64,000 nucleotides of DNA from Dyadobacter sp. MSC1_007 (GTDB lineage: Bacteria; Bacteroidota; Bacteroidia; Cytophagales; Spirosomataceae), in the NCBI RefSeq assembly GCF_023667495.1, contig NZ_JAMOZL010000001.1:124001-188000 (forward strand). Reading direction: 5' to 3'. This document shows positions 9,443-17,611 of the stretch, in pieces. Made by a program: the position numbers and the translations under genes. Position 1 is the stretch's first letter, and each line of letters opens with the position of its first letter. The notes beneath the pieces were generated by a model. That model was not told where the DNA came from. It saw only the letters and a list, made by a program, of their open reading frames with translations, and made no database searches.

Positions 9443-9462
9443 TGTCAAATTATAGTATGACA
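9443..9462. promoter_or_regulatory. Operator-like palindrome 2 in the symE/xre spacer
   Basis: TGTCAAATTATAGTATGACA is a 20-bp inverted repeat with 16 of 20 symmetric positions. It starts exactly 42 bp after palindrome 1, about four helical turns, so two bound dimers would lie on the same DNA face. It ends 14 nt before the TTG start of the xre gene. Confidence 0.5.
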
Positions 9463-9476
9463 TTTTTAAAAAACTC

Positions 9477-9719
9477 TTGATTGACTTTTATGTCGTGGAA
9501 AAAGAAGAACTTCAAAAGAAAATCGGGAAGCGGATCATCGAACTGCGCACATTGAAAGGTTGGAGTCAGTCTCAATTAGCGCGCGCGTGCGAAAAGGACC
9601 GTCAGGCAATTGAGAAGCTAGAAAATGGGAAGGTCAATCCCACTGCTTTCTCACTATATGAGGTGTCGATAGCATTAGAAGTGCCGCTCGTTGCTTTGTT
9701 TGACTTTGAGAAGGAGTAA
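9477..9719 (+). CDS. XRE-family HTH transcriptional regulator
   Basis: 80 residues from TTG at 9477; GTG at 9495 is an alternative start and no in-frame ATG exists upstream. The Cro/C1-type helix-turn-helix spans about residues 15-72 (IGKRIIELRTLKGWSQSQLA, then RQAIEKLENGKVNPT, then LYEVSIALEVPL). There is no additional domain, so it is probably a dimeric DNA-binding repressor. It is divergent from the SymE-like gene, with two matching palindromes between them, which suggests it controls both genes. Confidence 0.85.
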   Translation: MIDFYVVEKEELQKKIGKRIIELRTLKGWSQSQLARACEKDRQAIEKLENGKVNPTAFSLYEVSIALEVPLVALFDFEKE

Positions 9720-9720
9720 A

Positions 9721-9867
9721 TTAGGAAGTATGCTTTCGTAAGTCTTTGATTGCAAGCAGATCAGCTCTTTTTTGAGCATTAATCCACTCACTAATCTGTC
9801 TGAACTCTTCTGCTGACGGATATCTTCCAGTAGTTGTAAAATCGATATGTTTCAGTTTTTCCCGCAT
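9721..9867 (-). CDS. Small hypothetical protein, 48 residues
   Basis: An ATG at 9867-9865 opens a 48-residue frame closed by TAA at 9723-9721, one base after the xre stop on the opposite strand. The product starts MREKLKHIDFTTTGRYPSAE and ends KDLRKHTS; the second half (EEFRQISEWINAQKRADLLA) should form an amphipathic helix. It resembles no family I recognise. It lies downstream of the Fic gene on the same strand (76-nt gap) and tail-to-tail with xre, so it may belong to either unit. Codon structure looks protein-like, but expression is unproven. Confidence 0.45.
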   Translation of the reverse strand: MREKLKHIDFTTTGRYPSAEEFRQISEWINAQKRADLLAIKDLRKHTS

Positions 9868-9943
9868 AACATAAAGATACCAATTTTGAGGTAAACATTA
9901 AACGACGAGCCTCATTTCCTGCCCCGAATTTTGAATATTCAAC

Positions 9944-10732
9944 TTACCCCACCAACGCATTCGGCAGCATCATCAAAAATCGCTCTGCCTTACTAAAATC
10001 CAGCTTTTCGTAAAACATTCCCAGCCGGTTCAAATTCAGATAATAGTCGTTTACATGCTGGTAGTAATGCTTTTCAGACTGAATATACCAGGCGACGGTG
10101 CCGAGCTTTTCGGATAGAAACCACTTTTCCAGCAATCTTCCGGCGCGTCCGTTGCCGTCATCGAATGGGTGAATGCTCACGAATACCAAATGGAGCATAG
10201 ATGCATAGAAAAAGATCTCTTCCACAGACAAGTTTTCACGGAGTAAAGCATCTGCATCATTCCAAAGCTTTGCCATTTCATCGACAACAATGCTCGCTGG
10301 CGCTGCCTCGAACTGAATCCGCCCGGTGTTATGTTCCATGACGACCATTTCATTACGGCGATAGACACCACGACGGTTTTCGGGTAGCAGATGTTCCGAA
10401 ATAAGCCAGTGTGCTTGCAGGAATTTTGTCTCATCGAGTCTGTTTTCTTTGCCAAAAACGTATGCCCTGAAAAGATCATTGGGTTTTTGAGTGAGTTCAG
10501 GAAGATACTCGATATGCTGTATTTTATGTTTTAAATAGGAATCGACCTCCATTGGCTCTCCCTCTATCCTGGACGAAGTAATGACAGCAACTGACGTGTA
10601 AAAGTTGAATTCCTCGGGTTGAAAACGCTGTTGGGGGAAATTGCGCAATGCTTCACGCAAGTCTGTCGGAAGCTGTGTCAGGTAGGAGGGGAATAAATCA
10701 GGGCGAAGAATTTTCATGTTGTTGTGTGTCAT
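9944..10732 (-). CDS. Fic family protein, class II (self-inhibited)
   Basis: 262 residues from ATG 10732; Met6 is an alternative start. The Fic motif HPFDDGNGR is at 188-196, with the catalytic His and the phosphate-binding loop intact. Near the N-terminus SSRIEG (53-58) fits the inhibitory motif (S/T)xxxE(G/N), whose Glu blocks the ATP gamma-phosphate site in class II Fic proteins. The protein is therefore predicted to transfer AMP to a protein hydroxyl when inhibition is relieved, and may also de-AMPylate. The target is unknown. Divergent from the radical SAM gene. Confidence 0.88.
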   Translation of the reverse strand: MTHNNMKILRPDLFPSYLTQLPTDLREALRNFPQQRFQPEEFNFYTSVAVITSSRIEGEPMEVDSYLKHKIQHIEYLPELTQKPNDLFRAYVFGKENRLDETKFLQAHWLISEHLLPENRRGVYRRNEMVVMEHNTGRIQFEAAPASIVVDEMAKLWNDADALLRENLSVEEIFFYASMLHLVFVSIHPFDDGNGRAGRLLEKWFLSEKLGTVAWYIQSEKHYYQHVNDYYLNLNRLGMFYEKLDFSKAERFLMMLPNALVG

Positions 10733-10762
10733 TAAGATAGCTGGTCGTAAAGCTACAAATTA

Positions 10763-13012
10763 ATGTCCTCTGATACATTTCCCGTACCTTTGCAGCGAAG
10801 AAAACATCGATCCGTGCAAAAGAAGACGCTACTTATTACCCCGCCATTTACCCAGCTGAACACTCCTTATCCGGCCACTGCTTACCTGAAAGGGTTTTTA
10901 AACACGCTCGGCAGAGAGTCATATCAAGCGGATCTGGGGATCGATGTGATCCTTGAACTATTTTCTTCAAAAGGCCTCAAAAAACTTTTCGCGATACTCG
11001 AAGCGTCGGATATCGCGTTGACGGACAATAGTTTCCGCATTTATTCATTGCGTGACGACTATATCGGTACCATCGACCCGGTGATCCGTTTTCTGAAAAA
11101 TATAAATCCAACCCTCGCACATAGCATTTGCGACCGTAGTTACCTGCCTGAAGCCAGCCGGTTTCAGCAACTGGAAGATATGGATTGGGCGTTCGGGACG
11201 ATGGGTATCCATGATAAGGCTCGCCACCTGGCGACTTTGTACCTGGAAGACCTCGGTGACCTGATCCAGGAGGCTATTGACCCACATTTCGGGTTCAGTC
11301 GCTATGCTGAGCGGCTTGGGCGGTCGGCGACGGGTTTCAATGAAATGGAGGCTGCGCTGGAAATGCCGGACACACTGCTTTCCCAGACATTGAAGGATGT
11401 TTTGGAAAGAAAGATCCGGCAATATACCCCGGATATCGTATGCATATCAGTGCCGTTTCCAGGGAATTTGTATGGTGGGTTTAAATGCGGACAATATCTT
11501 AAAACGCATTATCCCGACATTAAAATCGTAATGGGCGGCGGCTATGCCAATACAGAACTACGGTCGCTGAAAGAGCTGCGCGTGTTCAATTATATCGATT
11601 TTGTTTGTCTGGACGACGGGGAAGCGCCTTTGCAGTCGCTTTTGGAGCATCTTGACGGGAAGCGGGATGCCGCTCAACTCAAAAGAGTGTTTTCGCGGGT
11701 TGACGGACAAGTGGTTTACCATAATGGCGCAACCGAAAAAGACGTCCCGCAACGCGATACCGGCACGCCCGATTACAGTGACCTGCCGCTAAATGACTAC
11801 TTGTCTGTAATCGAGATAGTGAACCCGATGCACAGGCTGTGGAGTGATGGGCGGTGGAACAAGCTCACGCTCGCGCACGGTTGCTACTGGGGTAAATGTT
11901 CGTTCTGTGACATTTCGCTCGATTATATCCGGCGTTATGAGCCTATGACCGCAGCATTACTTTGCGATCGTATTGAGGAAATCATCGCACAAACGCAGCA
12001 GAATGGGTTTCATTTTGTAGATGAAGCGGCTCCGCCTGCATTGCTGCGCGACCTTGCATTGGAGATCATCCGCAGGAAGCTGACCGTCGTTTGGTGGACC
12101 AATATCCGTTTTGAGAAGAACTTTACCTACGATCTCTGCCTGCTGCTGAAAGCCTCGGGCTGCATTGCGATTTCAGGCGGGTTGGAAGTGGCTTCCGACC
12201 GGTTGTTGGAACGTATGAAAAAGGGTGTGACCGTCGCGCAGGTAGCGCGCGTTGCGGACGCATTCACGCAGGCGGGTATTATGGTCCACGCATACCTGAT
12301 GTATGGTTTTCCGACCCAAACCGCTCAGGAAACGATTGATTCGCTTGAAATGGTGCGCCAGTTGTTTGAATTGGGCATTGTTCAGTCCGGATTCTGGCAC
12401 CGGTTTGCGATGACGGCCCACAGCCCGGTTGGTCTCCATCCCGAAGAATTCGACGTCATGCGGCTGGGTCCGGACACCGGCACATTCGCCAACAACGACT
12501 TGGAACACCGCGATCCGCTGGGCACTGATCATGATCTGTATGCCGAAGGATTACGAAAATCGCTGTTTAACTATATGCACGGCGTTTGTCTGGATTTTCC
12601 ATTGTCTAAATGGTTCGATTTTAAAGTCCCTCCAACTTCCATTCCGCCTAATTATCTTGAAAAGGCTGTGCGCGACCTTGCGGAGACAGCGGCCAGGCCC
12701 AATGCGATTGTGGTATGGACCGGCAGTTTGCCCGAAATGTCAATCTTTGAAGAACAACGGGGCAAGAAGTTTTTCGAAGTCGCTGAACTGGTTTTCTATA
12801 ATAAAAAGAAAGAATGGGCCATTGAAACCGAAGCTGCGTTGGGTGAATGGCTTACCAATATCTTCCCTAAGTTGCTGATCGCGAATGAGGAGCCTTATGC
12901 TTTTGAGCTTTTTAAAAATGAGTTTGAAAAGGCTGGTTTGGGTAGTTTCGACGCTTTTAGCTCCTCGCAAACGTGGCAGGAACTGAAAGACGGTGGATTA
13001 CTCGTGCTTTGA
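10763..13012 (+). CDS. B12-binding-domain-like radical SAM protein
   Basis: 749 residues from ATG 10763. An N-terminal Rossmann region (about 210-310, with YTPDIVCISVPFPGN and KIVMGGGYANTE) resembles the cobalamin-binding domain of BchE-like enzymes, but no DxHxxG cobalamin-His motif is visible. The radical SAM core has Cys374, Cys379 and Cys382 in GCYWGKCSFC, i.e. CX4CX2C rather than the usual CX3CX2C; the rest of the barrel (EVASDRLLERMKKGV, HAYLMYGFPTQTAQ) is typical. It should bind a 4Fe-4S cluster and SAM; the substrate is unknown. A TACCTTTG element at 10785-10792 lies inside the frame, so translation may start at GTG 10814 (VQKKTLLITPP). Confidence 0.82.
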   Translation: MSSDTFPVPLQRRKHRSVQKKTLLITPPFTQLNTPYPATAYLKGFLNTLGRESYQADLGIDVILELFSSKGLKKLFAILEASDIALTDNSFRIYSLRDDYIGTIDPVIRFLKNINPTLAHSICDRSYLPEASRFQQLEDMDWAFGTMGIHDKARHLATLYLEDLGDLIQEAIDPHFGFSRYAERLGRSATGFNEMEAALEMPDTLLSQTLKDVLERKIRQYTPDIVCISVPFPGNLYGGFKCGQYLKTHYPDIKIVMGGGYANTELRSLKELRVFNYIDFVCLDDGEAPLQSLLEHLDGKRDAAQLKRVFSRVDGQVVYHNGATEKDVPQRDTGTPDYSDLPLNDYLSVIEIVNPMHRLWSDGRWNKLTLAHGCYWGKCSFCDISLDYIRRYEPMTAALLCDRIEEIIAQTQQNGFHFVDEAAPPALLRDLALEIIRRKLTVVWWTNIRFEKNFTYDLCLLLKASGCIAISGGLEVASDRLLERMKKGVTVAQVARVADAFTQAGIMVHAYLMYGFPTQTAQETIDSLEMVRQLFELGIVQSGFWHRFAMTAHSPVGLHPEEFDVMRLGPDTGTFANNDLEHRDPLGTDHDLYAEGLRKSLFNYMHGVCLDFPLSKWFDFKVPPTSIPPNYLEKAVRDLAETAARPNAIVVWTGSLPEMSIFEEQRGKKFFEVAELVFYNKKKEWAIETEAALGEWLTNIFPKLLIANEEPYAFELFKNEFEKAGLGSFDAFSSSQTWQELKDGGLLVL
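10785..10792 (+). promoter_or_regulatory. Candidate -7 promoter element for the radical SAM gene
   Basis: TACCTTTG, followed by C, is a full match to the Bacteroidota TAnnTTTG element. It lies 22 nt inside the longest reading frame. If used, transcription starts near 10799 and the first in-frame start is GTG at 10814. No clear -33 TTG is seen. Confidence 0.35.
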
Positions 13013-13014
13013 TA

Positions 13015-14124
13015 TCAGCATACCAGCACTTCAAATTGGTCCAAATGATCATCGAAAGTGGTGAATACAGCCGGATAACCTGCTGCAATGCTGCCGATAT
13101 GGCCATCGATCCTTAATGCTTTTGCGGGCCTGATCGTTGCCATTTCGATAGCTTCCTGCAAAGGGATACCAACTATTTGTACCGCATTGCGCACCGCGTC
13201 GCCGAGTGATATGGTGGCGCCTGCGAGGTTGCCGTCCGAATTCGTGTAGCGGCCATCTTTAAGGTAGGCATCAAATTCGCCCCATTTAAACTGTGTCACC
13301 TTTTCACCAAGGAACAATGCATCCGAGATCAGGAATAACTTGTCTTTTTTGATCTTATAAGCCACGCTGGCGGCACCGAAGTCGCAATGCACGCCGTCGA
13401 TGATAATAGGCGCGTAAACCGACTCCGTGTCAAATGTAGCACCGACGAGCCCCGGCGCGCGGTGGCCAAATGCCGACATGGCATTGTAAAGGTGCGTTAC
13501 CAGATGGATCCCGTGCGCAAATGCGTGCGCGGCTTGTTCATAAGTAGCATTGGAATGACCTGCGGAAACAACCATGTCGGATTCGAGCAGCATCGCCAGT
13601 TGCTCGTCGGTAAACATTTCGGGAGCGATGGTAATGAGGCGGATAACGCCTTTTCCGTAGCGGATAATTTCTTCGAGTTCGGCATTGGTTGGTTTGCGGA
13701 CATACTCGGTTAAATGTGCGCCGCGTTTGATGGGATTCAGGTATGGGCCTTCCAAATGCATCCCTAATACGCCCGATTGCGGGTTTTGGGCCATATAACT
13801 TCGCGTCGCCTCGATCCCTTTGAGAATATTTTCATGTGGGGAAGTGATCAGCGTGGGAAGGACGTAGGCGGCTCCTGTTTTTACACTTGCCTGATATATG
13901 TCGTCGATCGTTTCTTCGTCGGCCCGTTCGGTAAAATAGAATTTTTCACCTCCGTTGATATGGCTGTCGAAAAGGCCCGGTGCCAGGTTAGCCACATGCT
14001 GGATGCCCGTGCGCGCGGTACCGCTTTCAATACCGGTAATGCGGCCGTTTTCGGTGATGATGATCTGATTATAAAGAACTTCCGTACCTGTGAAAACCTT
14101 TTCTGCAAACAATTGACTTGACAT
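13015..14124 (-). CDS. nagA: N-acetylglucosamine-6-phosphate deacetylase
   Basis: 369 residues from ATG 14124; the frame extends to a TTG at 14160 but the NagA-like N-terminus begins MSSQLFAEKVFTG. Amidohydrolase TIM barrel with landmarks SHINGG, HLEGPYLNPIKRGAH (metal-binding Glu), SAGHSNATY, HLYNAM and the catalytic-Asp strand LISDAL. It converts GlcNAc-6-phosphate to glucosamine-6-phosphate plus acetate in the cytoplasm, for amino-sugar catabolism and cell-wall recycling. No nagB or transporter is adjacent. Its stop lies 2 nt from the convergent radical SAM gene stop. Confidence 0.93.
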   Translation of the reverse strand: MSSQLFAEKVFTGTEVLYNQIIITENGRITGIESGTARTGIQHVANLAPGLFDSHINGGEKFYFTERADEETIDDIYQASVKTGAAYVLPTLITSPHENILKGIEATRSYMAQNPQSGVLGMHLEGPYLNPIKRGAHLTEYVRKPTNAELEEIIRYGKGVIRLITIAPEMFTDEQLAMLLESDMVVSAGHSNATYEQAAHAFAHGIHLVTHLYNAMSAFGHRAPGLVGATFDTESVYAPIIIDGVHCDFGAASVAYKIKKDKLFLISDALFLGEKVTQFKWGEFDAYLKDGRYTNSDGNLAGATISLGDAVRNAVQIVGIPLQEAIEMATIRPAKALRIDGHIGSIAAGYPAVFTTFDDHLDQFEVLVC

Positions 14125-14183
14125 GAGCCGACTGGTAAAATTTGAGGTGTCAAGAAACAAAAAATGGTCAGGCAGTCAAAGTA

Positions 14184-14747
14184 CTATTTGATAATAATAT
14201 CGAATTTGGTTAATAAACCGGCGAGGTCCGAGGAGAGGAACTTGGCTTTGCGGATATTGTTATTGGTAGGATCGATCGTGAAGTTTTTGCTTGTCGAGAA
14301 ATCGACTCCTGTAAGCACAGTGTTCTTAAAGACAGCATCCCAGAAATCGCAATTGTGGATTTTGCATTTGGAAAGATCGCTTTGTGTAAAGTCCGCTCCA
14401 TGGATTTTACAGCTGCTAAAGACGGTTTTGTTTAGTTTTTTTCTCTCAAAAATAGCATAGTCAAGAATGCAGCTTTCAAAAATCGCAGCAAATGCAAAGT
14501 CTTTGCTTTCCGAGAAGTTAATGCCCGTTAGTTTACAGCTGACAAATTCAACGTCAGAAATTTTGCAGTTTTTAACAGACGCATTGCTGAGGTTACATTC
14601 CTGAAATACGCAGTCGATGAAGTCGATGCCAGAAAGGTCCGAAAACGTGCATTGAATAAACTTAACCTGCTCAAAACTATCCCCGATCAGCGGCTCAATA
14701 CTAAAATCTTTGTCTTTGACTATATCAAAATTATTACTCTTAAGCAT
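14184..14747 (-). CDS. Pentapeptide-repeat protein
   Basis: 187 residues made almost entirely of A(D/N)LxX-type five-residue repeats, for example IDFIDCVFQECNLSNASVKN and IHGADFTQSDLSKCKIHNCD, which would fold as a right-handed quadrilateral beta-helix. No signal peptide or membrane segment is visible, so it is probably cytoplasmic. Some pentapeptide proteins of the Qnr/MfpA group protect DNA gyrase, but that role cannot be claimed from repeats alone; most are of unknown function. Same strand as trxA upstream, with a 31-nt gap. Confidence 0.88.
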   Translation of the reverse strand: MLKSNNFDIVKDKDFSIEPLIGDSFEQVKFIQCTFSDLSGIDFIDCVFQECNLSNASVKNCKISDVEFVSCKLTGINFSESKDFAFAAIFESCILDYAIFERKKLNKTVFSSCKIHGADFTQSDLSKCKIHNCDFWDAVFKNTVLTGVDFSTSKNFTIDPTNNNIRKAKFLSSDLAGLLTKFDIIIK

Positions 14748-14778
14748 TGCGCAAATTGGTCAGGGAAGGGTTTTCAGG

Positions 14779-15075
14779 TTAAATATATTTCTGGATAATG
14801 GATTTCAGCTGGTCCGCCTGAACGACGCCGGATTGTCTCCACATCGGTTTGCCGTGCTTGAAAACGATCAGCGTCGGTACACCCTGAATGCGGTAAGCAT
14901 TGGCCGCCGATTGATTTTTGTCCACATCGACCTTGATGATCGTCGCAGAATCGCCCAGTTCAGCCTTCACCTTTTCGAGGATAGGCTTCATCATTTTACA
15001 TGGGCCGCACCATTCGGCGGAAAAGTCGACCAATACAGGCTTGTTGCTGTTGATAAGTTCTGAGAATGTTGCCAT
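14779..15075 (-). CDS. trxA: Thioredoxin
   Basis: 98 residues, slightly shorter than the roughly 105 of E. coli TrxA. The active site WCGPC lies in VDFSAEWCGPCKMMKPIL, and the cis-Pro loop is QGVPTLIVF. No signal peptide, so it is a cytoplasmic disulfide reductase that would accept electrons from thioredoxin reductase. It is flanked on the same strand by the acyltransferase gene (91-nt gap) and the pentapeptide gene. Confidence 0.95.
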   Translation of the reverse strand: MATFSELINSNKPVLVDFSAEWCGPCKMMKPILEKVKAELGDSATIIKVDVDKNQSAANAYRIQGVPTLIVFKHGKPMWRQSGVVQADQLKSIIQKYI

Positions 15076-15166
15076 GATTCAAACATCTATACTGATTGAT
15101 AACCAATCCGTGCTATGAAAGGTTTATTCAAAACCGGATAGTCGCAGGAGGTAAAGATCATGCCAG

Positions 15167-16216
15167 TTACTTCCAGTTGTCCCTCAAAAACTTACCGACC
15201 CCCTTCTCAATGTATTCGTAGGTGAAATTAGAATACAAAATCGTGAGCGAAATGGAGGTAAGTAATGAAATTCCGAACATCACCTCGGTTTCGGGAGATT
15301 TCAGGATACGGAAAAGAACGATGTTTACAAAAATGAGCACAATCGCGTGGTTGAGATAAATGGAGTAGGAGATTTTTCCCAGATATTGAAAAGGCCTGCT
15401 GCTCAGCATTTGTGTTACAATGCCGGTTGAACTGGTGAAAATGACGATCCCGATGGAGAATATGAGGGGGAAAACCAATTTCCACAGGTTCAGCTCCCAG
15501 CGATGCACCAGGTACATCGATAGTATCATTAAGATCAGAAATGGAATTTCGAATGCAGACAAATGGAACGTCTTTGTACTCAGGAGCCTATGCGTGAAAA
15601 TGCCCAGCGAAAAACAAAGCAGGGCACGTACAAAACCATAGTCATAGGCAAGAAGATAGTCGCCTCTTGACACAATGAATAATCCGGAAAGTACCGCAAT
15701 AATGGCAAATGAGAGGTATTTGATCTTGGGTAACAGGAGTACAACGAGCCCAAATACTATATAGGAGATCATTTCAGCAGAAATAGACCAGGAAGGATAG
15801 TTATTGCTCACCCAAGCCCCGAACACCGTGCTCGATCCCATGAAAGTGAGGGTATCGAAAGAAGTATAGAGATAATAGCTCAGTTCCAAACCGCCTACAT
15901 TCTTCATGGGGCTGTGTTCGCCCAGAAGGTTGGCGATAACAAAGACTATTTCGGTATAAAACAGAAGTGGGTAGAGTCGGATAAACCGCTTTTTCAGGAA
16001 AGTCAAAAAATCGCCGGTGCTGTTGATGCGGCCGACGTAGTTTAATGCAATTACGAAACCACTGAGGACGAAGAAGAAATCCACAAACAAGCTCGCATTG
16101 ATGACGAAAAAGTTGTTGTAAAAAAGCGAATCTTTAAATGCGTTGTGATGATGGGCTATTACCAGGACAGCAAATATGCCCCTTAACCCATCCAGTTGTT
16201 CAACTCTGTTCTTCAT
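15167..16216 (-). CDS. Acyltransferase 3 family membrane protein
   Basis: 349 residues with about ten membrane segments. The N-terminus RVEQLDGLRGIFAVLVIAHH carries the acyltransferase-3 signature, including the essential Arg and His. These proteins O-acetylate or otherwise acylate exopolysaccharide, O-antigen or other glycans at the inner membrane. It is the last gene of the polysaccharide locus, 51 nt after the polymerase-like gene, so modification of that polymer is likely. Confidence 0.9.
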   Translation of the reverse strand: MKNRVEQLDGLRGIFAVLVIAHHHNAFKDSLFYNNFFVINASLFVDFFFVLSGFVIALNYVGRINSTGDFLTFLKKRFIRLYPLLFYTEIVFVIANLLGEHSPMKNVGGLELSYYLYTSFDTLTFMGSSTVFGAWVSNNYPSWSISAEMISYIVFGLVVLLLPKIKYLSFAIIAVLSGLFIVSRGDYLLAYDYGFVRALLCFSLGIFTHRLLSTKTFHLSAFEIPFLILMILSMYLVHRWELNLWKLVFPLIFSIGIVIFTSSTGIVTQMLSSRPFQYLGKISYSIYLNHAIVLIFVNIVLFRILKSPETEVMFGISLLTSISLTILYSNFTYEYIEKGVGKFLRDNWK

Positions 16217-16267
16217 GCGTAAGTTAGGGCGACCTGCGCGGCAAGGTTGCCCGGTCAGGTAACGGTG

Positions 16268-17611
16268 TCAGGTGGTTACGGGACTCAACGGTTGCGGCCG
16301 GTGCCGACGCACTTTTCTTCTTGGTATATAATCCAGGTATTTGATTCCCAAAAAGCGGATCATGACCGAATACGGGAACCAGAAGGCAATATCGTAGGGC
16401 CGTCCTCCGGTTACAAGCAGCACCGACATCGATAAGAAGAAGTAAGCAAGAAACGTGGTCAGCGGATTGGTATGGCGGCGCACTTCACGAATTACGTAGA
16501 CGATCAGGAAGAAGTTGAATGCTGCAAAAAATACAAATCCGAAAAAGCCGTGATTAACCCAGGATTCGAGTATTGGAACGTCGAGATAATCTGCTTTATA
16601 GCCTCTTCCCAGAAATACGTCCCATGAGAACAAGGTTTCCATGAACTCGCCAAAGCCGCTCACACGTCCCATTGCCGAATAATCGACATCTGCTTCCTCT
16701 GAAAGCCTCACACCGGTGGACGTGAAAATCACATTCATAATGCGGTCTTCAAATATATCCCAATAACCGAGCAAGAGGTTAAGAACATCCCCGTAGCGGC
16801 TAAGGAAATAGTTGATGCCTATGAGAATCAGGAAAATAAAGATCACGTTCCTGAATTTGAATGCACTGCCGATCGCGCTACCCAGGTCGGCAAGCTTGAA
16901 ACGAAAGAGAAAAAAGGCCCCGAATGCAATTCCAAGTCCCAGGTAGCTGGATTTTGCCAGTGAAATCACAACTACGCCCAACCCAAAAAGCACCGAGAAG
17001 AATAAGAATAGTCTGGTAAGGAGGTGTTTCGTGCCGGGAAGCATTACCAGCGCGGACAGCAGGCATATAATGCCGTTACGGGCAGTAATGTGCGGGTTTC
17101 CGCCAGGTTGCGCACCTTCGTTGGCAAAGTTCACTGCCGCCCGCATACCCGGGGTCCAGTTAGGGTCGGTGACCAGGGAGTGAACGAGGGTTATATTGGT
17201 AAAAAATGCAAACGCGAAAATGACCTGAATCAGCGTGTCCTTCACATCGTTAGGAACGTGGATCAGCAGGATCAGGAAGCCGAATGTAAATACGAAGTTC
17301 CCGATGTCGGCAACTGATTTGCCTACCGAATTTATGAAAAGGAAGTAATAGAGCGTTAGTGCCAGAAAAGCAACCCCGAGGTTGATCAGCACCACATTAG
17401 GTTTGAAAAGGCGCTTGAAAGGCTTCTCAGGGATCATGAGAACCAATGCCAATGAAAAGAAGATCGCGGTAAAGACACTGCTTGCCGGACCTATTTTCAA
17501 CGTATCCCGTATAAAAAATATCATCGGAAATCCATTGAACATCATCGCGATGCCCACGGAATACCGGAGATAAGTAAAATTGTTGATTACATTAAATAAG
17601 CTCCAATTCAT
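16268..17611 (-). CDS. O-antigen polymerase/ligase-like membrane protein
   Basis: 447 residues with about 11-12 hydrophobic segments and a longer periplasm-type loop in the second half (around NVIFTSTGVRLSEEADVDYS to DVFLGRGYKADYL), the architecture of the Wzy/WaaL superfamily. Sequence alone does not separate polymerase from ligase. The start codon overlaps the GT2 stop by 4 nt (ATGA), so the two genes are co-transcribed and translationally coupled. In a locus that also has an ABC exporter, a ligase role is possible. Confidence 0.72.
   Translation of the reverse strand: MNWSLFNVINNFTYLRYSVGIAMMFNGFPMIFFIRDTLKIGPASSVFTAIFFSLALVLMIPEKPFKRLFKPNVVLINLGVAFLALTLYYFLFINSVGKSVADIGNFVFTFGFLILLIHVPNDVKDTLIQVIFAFAFFTNITLVHSLVTDPNWTPGMRAAVNFANEGAQPGGNPHITARNGIICLLSALVMLPGTKHLLTRLFLFFSVLFGLGVVVISLAKSSYLGLGIAFGAFFLFRFKLADLGSAIGSAFKFRNVIFIFLILIGINYFLSRYGDVLNLLLGYWDIFEDRIMNVIFTSTGVRLSEEADVDYSAMGRVSGFGEFMETLFSWDVFLGRGYKADYLDVPILESWVNHGFFGFVFFAAFNFFLIVYVIREVRRHTNPLTTFLAYFFLSMSVLLVTGGRPYDIAFWFPYSVMIRFLGIKYLDYIPRRKVRRHRPQPLSPVTT

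Noticed and set aside
9721..9867. The 48-residue ORF as a VbhA-type Fic antitoxin
   Set aside because: It lacks the (S/T)xxxE(G/N) motif, and the Fic protein already has its own inhibitory motif.
14184..14747. Pentapeptide protein as a quinolone-resistance Qnr
   Set aside because: Only the repeat pattern is shared; no Qnr-specific loops or neighbouring resistance genes are visible.
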